Assembly: GCF_022458985.1 (NCBI RefSeq)
Contig: NC_061781.1
Location: 5,567,501 to 5,631,500 of the forward strand
Reading direction: 5' to 3'
Length of the DNA stretch: 64,000 nt
DNA from: Mugil cephalus
Lineage: Eukaryota > Chordata > Actinopteri > Mugiliformes > Mugilidae
Below, piece by piece: positions 37,639 through 50,200 of the stretch. Position 1 is the stretch's first letter, and each line of letters opens with the position of its first letter. Position numbers and translations under genes: made by a program. The notes below the pieces were generated by a model. That model was not told the DNA's origin. It did no database searches and saw nothing but the letters and a program-made list of their open reading frames with translations.

Positions 37639-40600
37639 TGCACGGACACAGAAAGAGAGACTAATGGAGATGATCTTTGTCCTCAGAGACGAGCTAAAAT
37701 GGTCTCCCTTTTAATCTCCCTCTCTTCGCCTCTCTTTCTTTCCCTGCTTTTCTCCTCTCTGGGGAGGTTGTTACCCACCAACACCTGCACATCCTTGTTT
37801 GGTACAAACACGCACACACACACACGGCCTCCTTCACGTGCTCCATTCCTCCGACCTGACAGTGTGGGAGATGAACGCCTCAACCTTGCTCTGTTTGGGG
37901 GTTTGTGCTCTGTTTCCACACACACACACGACAAGAGACATACACCTCTCCCACTGAGACCACTGAGCTTCCCCCTGCTCATTAGTACGCCGCTAATGAT
38001 TCCCACAGCCAGCAGGGGGCAGCAGAGACCCTCCGCACGCCCTCCCCGTCTGATAAGCGCTGCTCTGTATGCAAGGAGAACGCCTGACTGGGCGAGCTGG
38101 GACGATCGAGGTGAGAGAAAGGGGAGCGACAGAGGGAGGGAGAGACACCCAGACCCCCTGGCTGCTACACTATCAGGCTGTCAAAGACAGCAGACCTGAG
38201 CAGCACAAGTGCATATTCACTGTGTATGTGGGCGGTGGGTTTTAATATCATCCCTCACTGCGCCTTTATGCAAATGTGTGTCGGCGCTGCCTGTGTTCAA
38301 GTGTATTCTGTGTGCCTATGTGCGTACATATGGGCACTGTATGAGTTGCACCTGCTTGACTGCCCCTCAGTAAGTATAGCTTTGTGCATATATGTGTGGC
38401 ATTGTAAGCTACCGGGCCACAGAGGGCTGTTTGTTACCAGGCCACACAGATAGAATAATAATTTCTTATCTGTTATTTTTTTTTCAACTGTATTAGTCTG
38501 CAGAATGTTTTATTTTGAAAAATGACCAGGTCGTCACTTCCGCCTGTGCCTCTTTACAGGGCTTGACCCTTCTGTGGTTTTCATTCCCATTAGATTAAGC
38601 TGTCAAGCTAACCTCAGCCCAAACGAACAGAAAACAAACATCCCCAGAGAGCCTCTTGGAAAACAGCAACAGAACCGATGATGAGACAGCAGAAGACTGC
38701 AGGAAACGCGATTAGGATTTGTTATGTGCACGATGACCGTGGAAAATGGTTTTGCTTCAAATGCACGGTACATGGTGCAACAAACGGTTGGAGACTGCTG
38801 CCTTATAGGATTATCATCTTCTAAAGCTGATACGGCGAATGTGTTAGCGGTTACATGGTGTACACAGCTCTAGCAGGTACAAAGCATCTTTCTTTGAAGT
38901 CTGTGAAGGTTCTCAGTCTGTGAAAGTTCTCAGTCATCTAGGTCAGGTGTGAAGACTTGTGGATATCTCAAGTGGGCCTTTGTCAAAGAAGGCTCCAAAG
39001 AAGAACATGGTCATCCCCTAAATAGCTGATGTATTGGTTCAGAAAGTCAGGAGAATTGTCAGGGAACACCGCATTCCAGTTTATTTCAAATATTTCATAC
39101 ACTTTGGCAAAAACTGGTCCACCCCAAAGAAAAAACACCCAGGCAGAAATGTTAGCTAGAGAACACAGATGGTTTGAGAGAGCATCGATGTCAGATTGGA
39201 AAAAACCTTCTCTAAACAGAGGAGGTGGCCTGAGGTATAATCTGAACACAAGTCAAGCAAGTTTCTGATGCCATTTACCCACCATGTTTCCTATTTAAAT
39301 CCATTTAAACCAACTCCCCATCGGAACTGAAGAAGCTACTCGGCTGAGTGGTGAAACGTCTTCTCAAAAAACTCTACAAGTCCAGTTGCCTTTTCGGATA
39401 TCTTTCTTTTAGCATTGGGTCCAGTACTTTGTGGAGTTTTTCATACCTGAAAACCAGGCTAATGAGAGCAGATGAGCCATTAGAACGAAGCAATTTGTAA
39501 AAAACCAAAACAATGAGCTGAAAGATGCTAAAATGCTAAAAACCACAGAGCTGAGAGAATCTCCAGCTCAACTGATGACCCTGTTCGGTTTCGACACTAA
39601 CGTCCAACTCGCTGATATAAAAATGGCAATTACCGTAGGCAGGTGGGTTTTTCAAATCAGGCAGCACAAAGTGACTCGTCGGTATTTCGCACCGACGTCT
39701 CTGACACATGCCTGTTCCCTGCTGCTTTGGAGATTTTATCAACCAGAGAAAAACTAAATACTGGGAGCGAAGATGCACTTAAGTCAGCAACAGAAATAGA
39801 CATTTGATGTAAACGTCGGGACAGGAAAGTCCGCAAATCAGTCTGCATTTATCTATAATTAAATATGAGTGATTCTTACAGTATCTGCTTTAAGTTTCTG
39901 CTTCACTTCATCAAAACCCTGCAGCCATTTGAAGGCAGCAGGACAGATAACTTGATAAATCTGTAGTCTCTGATTTGAGAGGAGGAACACCAGACTTGTC
40001 CAGCCATCACACCCGTTGGTCTGCAGCGATGCCTGTGTTACATCGCATGCAAATGACATCGAATCCGCACACATGGGACTGTTCAGAGACGATGGATTAA
40101 CTGGAAGGTTATTGAAGAGAGGCTGGGTTACAACACAGCCGCCTTTCCCACTTTCCTTTGAGCAAGGGTGCTGTTATTTTCTTGAAACATATCATGAAGC
40201 AAATGCTGCTGTGTTCACTCATCATGATATAATACAGCAAACATAGTTACAGTACAATTAAAGTGGAAACATTCATTAATTCATTATCTTTAAGCACTTA
40301 TCATCTAGAGCAGAGGTGTCAAACATACACCCCTGCTCAATAATTAACACACTTCATGAATGTGAACATTTCCAAAACGTACTCGTTCTTCTTTGCACTA
40401 AAACAAAGGGACAAATCTGGAGCTGTTGTTATTTATAGGTTATTATGCCATTATGTTACTGGTCCGGTGCTGGTACTGGTCAGATTGGGTTGAATGTAGC
40501 CCCTGAACTAAAATGAATTGGACACCCCCGCTGTAGATGGTTGTGTGGGAGCTGGAGGCAATTATAGCTATCAATGGGCAAGAGACGGGGTACGCTGGAT

Positions 40601-42100
40601 CCTGGACAGTCCACCAGTGTAATACAGACATCTCACAGCTAAAAGGGTTTGACCTATAGAAAAATAGACAACGTGTCTCCACTTCTTCCCATTGGCAACA
40701 TTGCCGCTAGAATTCCAGGGATACGGTGGCGCCTTCTTGCATTTGGAGTTTGCGTTATCGATGACCCGCCCATACCCCCTCTAGACTCGCAGTTGTTGAT
40801 TAAAACTGCTCTACCTCTGCCAGTTACAAAGAAAATGGTAGGGGTTTATTTCGGTCCTTGTCTCATCCACTAACATGGAGGAGGTGAAACATGACCTATA
40901 CCACTAGGGGGAGCTGCACACACCTTTGCTTCACTCATGGCATCCACTTTTTTGCTTTTTCAGTCTGTGATTCAAAGCTGCTGGCCAGCTGTGGCCCTGT
41001 CCCAGCATGGGTTTACTTCAGTCTGAATACATGCATGTTTGATGGTTCTAAAGTTTTTTTGTTTTTTTAAAAATATTTTTAGTTTCTGTCATTATTGTAC
41101 TGTCTTACCAAAAATCCACGCCATCTGCAGATGAGAGCTGTCGTGCGTTCACAGCCGCTCTGCACCAGCCACTCAACAATAAAAGAAGTGTCTCGTTCTA
41201 TTTGTTGAGCTGTTGTCAGGGCTCCCAGTGACTGGCACAGTTGTTTTGGAGGAATGAAACAATGGCTGAGGCTATTCATTCATCACTGCTCTGATGTGAA
41301 TGTATATTACACCTCACACAAGCCCTCTTTCTATTTGAGGCGCTGCACATGCAGTACAAAAACTACAGCAGGACCTGTGACTGGAGATGCTCACACAGTC
41401 AGTGTGACATAGGCCTGGGATCATAATGCGTTGGGGGGATGCTCCAGCACATTAAGCACAGAGAAGTGGGATTAATTTGAGGCAGCACAGGATATTTTTC
41501 CATTACAAGAGGGATCCCCTCGCTTAGCACACTGACTTACGTTAACTCAAGATAAACAGGTCTGATGAACCCTCTATGGGGCAGGGAACCATATATGGTC
41601 CCCTCTGCACACATTTTAAACTGTATCCATGTCTCTCTCAGTGAGATTTAGACGTGTGTGGTTTTCATTCAGCCGATCAGAGAAGATCAAGGAAACATTT
41701 TGTGGTCTTCAAGGTCCACCTCTGCATGAACACTGAGCATATTAACTCCTTTATTAGGTACCAGGAAGAAGTGGCCTGACGTTGTATAATGTGATAATGT
41801 TGCCAAGTGCCTGAATCAGCACTTGTGTTTTAATGGTCTAAATACATGTTTACTTTTGTTTACAATTTAAGAGTATGGAAACACATATGGTAAATTGATT
41901 AATCTTGATTTTCTCTTAAAATATTAAACAAAATAATAAAAATAAATATTCTTATGCCCTATAATAGCACCCTGACGTTGAAATTCAGAATTTCCAATGA
42001 GTGCCCTATAAAGGGTTCAGAAATAAATGGGACCCAGCATTTTTCTAGGTAAATTTTACAGTTGATTAGAGCCTTACACATTTTCATTCAGTGTGAGATC

Positions 42101-42144
<44 letters not shown>

Positions 42145-45100
42145 ACATTCTGTGGTCTTGCTTTATTAGTTAAGGGTTGTTTACTTTAATTCTACAGTGT
42201 GTTACGCTGTAAAAACACTGTAACCTAATCTTTAAAACAATTAGTTTAGAATGTAGTTTCACTGCCTATAATAGCTAACATTAGCCATTAGTTATTGCTT
42301 ATTGGTAGTTATTTAAAATCCATAAACCGCTTCAGATCCTGCATCCGCTGGAAAGGACGTGGCAGGTTTTTGCCAGTTGCTTTATTCACCATCAGTATCA
42401 CAGATGTCCCAAACGGCTGAGACATCTGTGGATATATTTTATAGCTAAAATGTGATCTGACCACATGTTTATTGCTATACATTTCCAATGCATTAAATAA
42501 TAATAATAATACCAGAAATGGTGAATTATCCAATAACACCGCCTGTATTCAGGAGGTGATGCAGACTAAGAGACAAGGAGAGAGATATGTGGTCCGTTTA
42601 GAAGTTAAAACTGAAATTGCCAAGGGTGTTGATGTATTCAGAAGTTAGAACGGATACCAGCATTTCTGACCTTTTACTAAAGTGACAAACTCTAACCACG
42701 GGGAATATTCTAGCTGTGTGGGAAACGTGGGACACCCGATGACTTCCTGATCTGCCGAGGTGGTATCAATGGGCTGTCAGAATGTTACAAGGAGCGACTG
42801 GGACTTGAAACGTCAGTCATGTGCCACCTCAGCTGCTGCATCGCTGACACAAAGAACAGGCCACATACAGTACGATGCAAAAGAGTTACTAGACTGCTGT
42901 TCCACAAAGCCCCTACAATGATGGAATGGTTTGGTGTTAGGTCAGTCCTCACGGCCTCTCCCTTTGCTTGGTGCTAGCCAAGCGAACGAGGCGCAACCCT
43001 GGGACAAAAAGTAGAGCACGTATGTGAATGTCACCCTGTGAGAGCTGGTAAAGCTCTACAGAGAAGCAGTGGAGGGTGTCAACCTCCTGGATCAACTCCT
43101 CAGTCTGTACAGGACTGTAATTTAGTCCAACAGGTGGGCACTGAGAATGACAAAGCTGCAGTATGCAGCTGGTTTGAGCGGGATGGATGTTGTAGGAGCT
43201 CCTCCATTTGGCCAGTGACTGGTGAGAGAGCAAAAAAAAAAAAAAAATGGCAGTAGCGAGACACGTTGGACCCAGCAAGTCTACCGAGCCAGTCTGTCCT
43301 CACACAGCTCATGGATGGAGGCTGCTATCTGAACTATGGGCTGACATGGTTGACCACATGCTGAACTATACTGTAGATTATACCAAACTGGCTGCAGATT
43401 ATTGCAACATTCACTAGTGTACCACACCAAAAGAAAACTGACATTGTGGTGTAAGGAAAATCTTTAGCTTTAGTGTTTTTTTTATTTTTTACCCAGTAAA
43501 AAAAACTGAAATAAAATGGCTTGTTATGAATTAAGGAACACAATAGACTGTGTTGACTACCATGATAAAAACAGTGTTGGTTATTTAGCTTTTTTTTTTA
43601 ACTTTACATAGTGTGTGAAAATAGGATCCTTGGACAACTATAATAATATCAGAGCACAATATCTGTGTCATTTTCTGATTGGACATTCCGTCCGAACTGT
43701 TACACTGCCAGTCCTCAGTCATGTGTGTGTACATGGTGTGTGTGTGTGTGTATTTGCGTGTTCACCTGCAGGAAGGCTGAGCCAGGATGCTTGGGAACTG
43801 ACACTCTCCATGGACGCAGTAGTTTTTGTAGTTGTCTGGACACGGGATGTACAAGCCGCGGGCCAGTCCGTTCCTCGGATCCTCTGTTTCCCCTGCACAT
43901 AAAACAAGTAGTAACTGCGCATATGCCTGTGGCCTCCTTTGCACGGTCATCGCTGCAGAACGAATGATAAAAAGTGAAAAGAACTGAGGAAAAACTGACA
44001 GGGAGAAAAGCCCGTCTAGGTCTCGAATCAGCCGCGAGTGGCAGCACAGGTTATTTGCTAATCCGCCACTATCACAGAAAGCACTCACCTGTGAGTTCGG
44101 TCCGTGCGAAGTGTCCATCTCCGCCTCTGTTCCCAGTGATGTCGCCTGGAAAGGCCAAAGACACATTAAAGCTCCCACGGCCTCAGCCTCCCTCCAATTC
44201 AGGTCACACGTCCGCACAGACGGCCGGCGCGGGTAACGAAGGGTCGGATGTGAATCATGACTTCAACAAAGGTTTCGTGCGGCGCGTGCACCTGCGTGTT
44301 TAATGCGTATAAACGTGAACCCGTCTCCCCTCATATATTATACCGCACGGGGAGCAGAACGGAGCACCACAGGCGGGCGGGAGAGATCAGAGGGAATAAT
44401 GTGTTTGCGCTCACCTTATTGACGCCGCATCGAATTCCTCTTTTCACAATGGCTAGACAAAATCTCCTTCAAATCATTACCATTTTATTGCAATGGATTT
44501 TTCAGTGGATTTATCCCCCCTGACTGCGGAGGCATTTACTAGATTTATGATGCAAGAATTGTGTCAAGCAACGTGCCAGAATGCGCACCTTCCAGTTTAT
44601 TATTAAATATTTTCCCTTTCTTTATTTAATGGCTTGCACAACACCTGAGGCACGATGGCAAAAGGGAACAAAGGACCTTTTCAGTGTGTGAAGCTCGTGC
44701 GCATGACAGCCACTTAAAACCGAATGAATTTTTTAAAACTGGCCAGAGGTGAGAGGCTCCAAACTTAATTGCATAAGCAAAAAAAAAAAAGTGGGACTAT
44801 TTCATAATTGTGTAAAACAAATGGCAAAGAAAAAAAGTCTGAGGTGTCCCTCTGAGTCCTGATTTTAATAAGGTTTGCTTTTCCCACAAACCCCTCATTT
44901 CAGTGACATTCGTCTCTCCCCCCACTTTCCATGATTGAAACAGAGCGCACAGAAGAGTGATCAAATTGATCAAGGTGGTCTCACCCGCCGCCCGGAACAC
45001 GGGGGAATACAGATTTCTTTTTGTTCCAGAGCTAGTTAGGCCTGATTGCTCTACTCCCCGCTGCTTCTTTAAAGACCCATTTGTCCCGTGCAGGTGCGGA

Positions 45101-47203
45101 GCCCGGCCAAAAGCTTTCAAATGTGGCATTACACAAGAAAGGCCGCGAACAATTGAGATCCGAACGTGTCCCTGGACTGAACGTCTGCTCCCCTCTCCAC
45201 CAGATGAGCTTCGCTCAGGCCATAAAGCAGAGTGAATAAAAACGAGGAGAAATTAAATTGCACGTGGAACTAAATAAAATACAATAAAGTAAAATTAAAA
45301 TGGAGAAATCTTCTGTGCTTTTTTTTTTTTCTCTCTCCTCCCACATGGATTAGCAATATGACTCAGTTTGGGGGATTTAAGTGCAGAGATTAATAAATCA
45401 ACTTGGAAATATGGCGCCGCAATAAAAGACGCCGCACTAAAAAAGAGAGGGATTACCATTCAGTGAAATTATCAATACACACAGCAGTGACGGCCAGTTT
45501 TGAGGATTATCTGCGCGCGCTGGTCTAAAATGTGACTGAGCGCAAAACTTTCTGCAGCTACGTGACGTGGCTGTAAGAGCAGCTGGAGGGAGACGCAGAA
45601 CCCTGGGATCACGCTGTCTGCGTTTAGCTCCACGAGACGCCTCATTTGCCTCCGTGTCTTCACCTCACAGCGAAGCGAGCACCTGCTCAGACAGACAGAC
45701 GGATTGACGGCTTCCGCTGCGCCCGTGAAAGGTGTTGATGTGCCTTTTGGAGGCCAGCGCGTGCTCGCGTGCTCGCGTGCGTGCGTTTGCCGGAGAGTCT
45801 GACCTTGGCAGTGGCCCAGGTATTTGACCTCGATGCGCTCCTGCTTCTGACAGGACGCCTCCTTCACCTGGCACGGGTTGTCGTAGGAGCGGCCGTCCGA
45901 GGCGCACACCGGGTTGAAGCTTATGTGGGAGCAGTCGATGTTGCAGACACACCTGAAGCGGAGGAAAAAAGAAGAAAGTGCATCAGAGTGGATCGCGGAA
46001 GCGGAGATGGAAATGAGCACCAAAACTCATTCAGGGATTAAAATGCGACGCAGATTGAGAATGCTGGGCTATGCGCGGTAATCCTGTTCAAACTGGGGTT
46101 TGGCTCATTCAGTTTGACACAATTGCCAATGGATTTAACTCTGCGAAAGGAGACAGGCTGCACCAAGGGCTTGATTGACAAATGATGTGCTTTTACAATG
46201 GCAGGAAGCAATTAATAATGAAAGAACCACAGATAACAATGCATTTTTTGTGCTACAGGGGAAATAGCGCACGCACGCACACACGCACACACACACAATA
46301 AAAACGGCATTCAAGCTGTCAGATGTGAAATGTATTTTTGATAAGATTGAAAATAGCCTGAATGGAAAATAATAACTTTCAAGCTAATACCATTATAGCG
46401 AACACTGATATATGAGCTTATTTCTGGTATTACACCATGCATTTATAATGTCTAAAAAAAACACACCACATGGCTGAGAAATTATTATGCACAACTGAAG
46501 AAGCGGTCCCGTCTGCATCCACTGAGCCCGATAAGCTTCAAGTGTACACATTTCAGCAGATGCTTTCCTTAAGTGCGAGTTGTTACATTAGAAAAATAAG
46601 CGCCAGTCAAATTAAAATCCTGATGCCGCGTCTTGCTCGCCGCCTCCATGTGAGGGACTTTAAATTAGTCAGGTTCAGTCTCCTCTGTATAATGAATCTG
46701 CTTCTTTGTCTTTACTGCATTCATTTCTGAGCGATTCGGGGGCTTGATGGCTTGATGCTCTCAGTTCCTGCAAATTAACCGGGCAATTTGCTGTCGCGCC
46801 ACAAATTTACGATGGAATTTCGGAGCGAGGCGTGCTGCGTTTGCGCGGCTGGGTGGGTTCCTGCACGCGCGACATCTGCATAAACGACAGTGCCGGTAAA
46901 AGACCACGCGCGCTCGTGTGCGCGTGAATATTTGTGTGTGTGTGTGTGTTTTGCCATACGTGTGGTTTGACCCCATGGCAGGCCTGATCAGCAGAAATTA
47001 CACCCAGATTGCCTTCCCCAGACAGTTGCTGCTGAGTAGCAGCGAACGCAAGATTCTGTAATTATAAATCTGTCATTATTCTCCCGGTCTTTTCATTTTT
47101 CCCCTGGTGCCAGGCTCTCGGTAAAGCACGGGCATTCAGCTGTCTCACAGCTGCATTTGCATTCACGCCCACGTGGGCGCCCGCCAACGCACAAACGCGG
47201 GGC

Positions 47204-47244
<41 letters not shown>

Positions 47245-50200
47245 CAACAATCAGCCACGATGATTCGTACTGCTGACATTGATGTTGATTGAAATGCCGC
47301 GCAGCAAAGCGTGGCGGGCCTCAGCTACTGTTGTAATGATGGATCAGCAAAGTAAAAATGATGTGAAGAAAGGCTTCGCTATGCATCAGAGCGGATGCGG
47401 CCGCGTAAAGGCTTGCGATGTGCAAACTCCCACGTGGCACTGAAGGCGAGCCGCCGGAGTCGCGAATGACCCGCCGCTGCAGAAGGTCACGCAGTGACAC
47501 TTAGAATGTTATTTCACTCAAACAGGTAAACTTTGTTCTCCCCTTTCCAATTAGAGACGTAAAAAATAACACATTCCACAGTGATGCGTAACCGCAGACC
47601 CGACGCAGTCTTTTGACAGCAATTAATAAAGCTGTCAAAGAACTTTTTCATTTGCACTCTCAGTTTGGGCATGCCGTTCCTGCGTGTGTGTCAGTGGGCA
47701 CCATCTAGCCCTCTCTAGCAAGTAGTTTTTTTAGTTTTTTCATATGCAAATTTTGCGCTATAAATAAACTGAAAGAAATGTCAGACTGCGCCATTTAAAA
47801 TAATGCCCCTCATACTGAATTGACTGTCAAAAATACACCAACTTTTAGGACTTTCACAGTCAACAAAACTAGTTATCAGCATTCATATTTGAATATAGAT
47901 GCTAACGCAGATAGACAGGCAGCCATTCACACTTACACCTACGGCCAATTTAGAATTACCAGTGACCAACTGATGATCGCCATTATGTCACATCCTGTTT
48001 CTATAGCGAAACTCATCCAGGAAATTGACACGTGCACATGTATCAACGTTATATTAACTACATAAAATGACTGAAACCATCCTTGAAAAAATATATTTTC
48101 AATACTGAAGCCAGACACCAGGGTGAGCTCTACTCGCTCTGGCTTCACTTTCGAGGAGCTGTTCTCCTGTCCATAATTATAGAGTCTATGATAAAATAAA
48201 TAAATAAAATGTGAAAATTTATCTGCGGAGTCGGTTAAAATAGAAGCGCCTCGTTTTTAAATCGTGATCTATGCCAGTGACAGTATTGCAAGTGAAATCA
48301 TTTCATTTGGTTTTAGTTGCGTTCTGTGACATTGTATGTCAAACACCATGGCATCTTAATATGATCCACTACGTTTTTTATGTAAATGGAAAAAGCCATA
48401 TTAAGTAAGAGTGCAATGTTTTATTTAATTTCTTTTTTCATGTTCTTGCTTGTGCTTAAATTGAAGCTTCATCTGGCTAGACCCAAGCAGAGCTAACATC
48501 ATCTTTATGTCACGTATGTGTTTATTTGTATTTTTTGTCTGGACCTGATATTCCATGTAATATTGTTAATATATGAGGATGCATTTCTCCATGGTTGAAG
48601 GATACCTGAAGGTTACTTATGAATCATTTGTTAATTAACCTGTTACACACAGCCCCCTGCTTGTCATTTCTGATATCTGTGTGGTGCTGATGGACAGCTC
48701 CTTGAAACCTGTAATACTGAAGGTGTTGTAACATGTTACAGATGCTGTGTTGGTGACTGTCGAGCTTCCAACAGGTTTCTCCTGTATTCAGTTCAGTCCT
48801 TCATGTTCAATCTTCAATAAAGAGAAGTGCTCTGAGTATGGTCTCCGTATTCATGAGGTTGGAGGTGGCCCTTGAAATTTATTTAGACGTAAGACTTGGA
48901 AAAGGTTGGTAATCACTGGTCTAAGCTATGTAGTGTAAAACATTTTTACCTGTGTGTCTGGTATCAAATCCTCAAAAAAGAATACACAAACCACGACTCT
49001 TAATGTCGAAAGAGTCATGGTGATGGCTTTTGAAAGCCCATCAGTATTATCAGCATAGCGTAGACACCACTTGAGGCAAGTGAGAAGTTTTTTTTTTTTT
49101 TTTTTGTAATTTGCGTTAACCTTTAAAGACTACACAACACACACACTTTAATTTTGCAAAAGCCACCCCGAAGACAAGATTAGGCGTACAATTTAAGTGT
49201 GTGCGTTATCATGAAAAGGATCTAAATGAGAACAGTTTTTAGCATGAAAGGAGAAGAACTGAGGAACCGCGAATCAAAGCAAACGCTTCGGAAACCAAGA
49301 CCGCGCGCTCTAAAAGGAAAATAATATGAGCCTTAACATAACGTGTGTTCATGCATACGAGGTGCTGCCACTCTCCCACCGTAGGAGAGCTTCGAGAGTC
49401 TTGTCCATCCCGAGAGGCCATTCATTTTTAATGAGGCCTCTCACTTTCTCCACAATAGGCACTATAGCACCAGGCTGCAGTGCGTCAACACGTCCCGGTG
49501 CTGCCCGCAGACACTCGTGCGCAAACACCCGTGCTGCCCCATGATAATCCTTGTTCCCCGCCCTCTCTTCTCACACATGCACCAAGTCGTTCATTCACAC
49601 GTTCTGCTGAGACGTACAGAGGGGCAGGGAAGTGCTAAACAAAATTTAGCGGCATGTGTGCGAGCGCGAACGTGCGCGCGCGAGAATACTTTCTTAGCAG
49701 GATGTGTCGTATTGATTAGTTCCCCGCGATTTCCCTCCCATCAAAACCTCCCCGGCTCAAGACTGTGTGCGAGCTCCCAACTGAAAAGGCCACTTTACAC
49801 ACGTTTCAACACTCACACGCTCGCACACGTCGCAGCCGAGGCCGACATATCCACTGACTGCCTCGCGTTGTGTACAAATCCTCAGCAGCAAACCTCATTG
49901 CGAGTGAACATAGCATTGATTTTCATAATCCTTAGCCTCAAATTTCACTGTAATCCTTTGAAAAACGGAGTGAGTGAGAGGGAAACAGACAAACAGGGGG
50001 TGGGGAGGGGGGGGAGTAGAGGCACGGTTGACGCGGAACACAAAACAGCAGGAAGAGACGGGAGAAATGCGAAATATAAACACACAAATACCGGTACACA
50101 CCATTCAATGATACTGTGGGGCTTTGTGACGAAAAAAATAAAAATAAATGTTAGCATATAAGGCACAAGCAATTCAGAAAAAAGTCAGAAACCTTGCACA

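Larger units (their letters stand above)
36743..43765 (-). other. tmeff2: tmeff2 intron between transmembrane and EGF exons (7.0 kb)
   Basis: Contains a CA repeat (37614-37637), two CTCF-like motifs, a Penelope-like remnant, a nested repeat pair near 40.3-40.6 kb and an AG repeat (42107-42139). No coding exon seen. Confidence 0.8.

Noticed and set aside
42715..43320. Block with fairly open frames on both strands (looked like a processed pseudogene)
   Set aside because: No recognisable protein in any frame, stops present, and a poly-A stretch is internal rather than terminal.
45472..46023. 183-codon minus-strand frame taken as one exon
   Set aside because: Only 45804-45952 is tmeff2 coding; the rest is read-through into introns on both sides of good splice sites.
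49517..50161. 214-codon plus-strand frame
   Set aside because: Composition is mixed, with no domain, no splice context and no familiar sequence; it spans intronic simple sequence.
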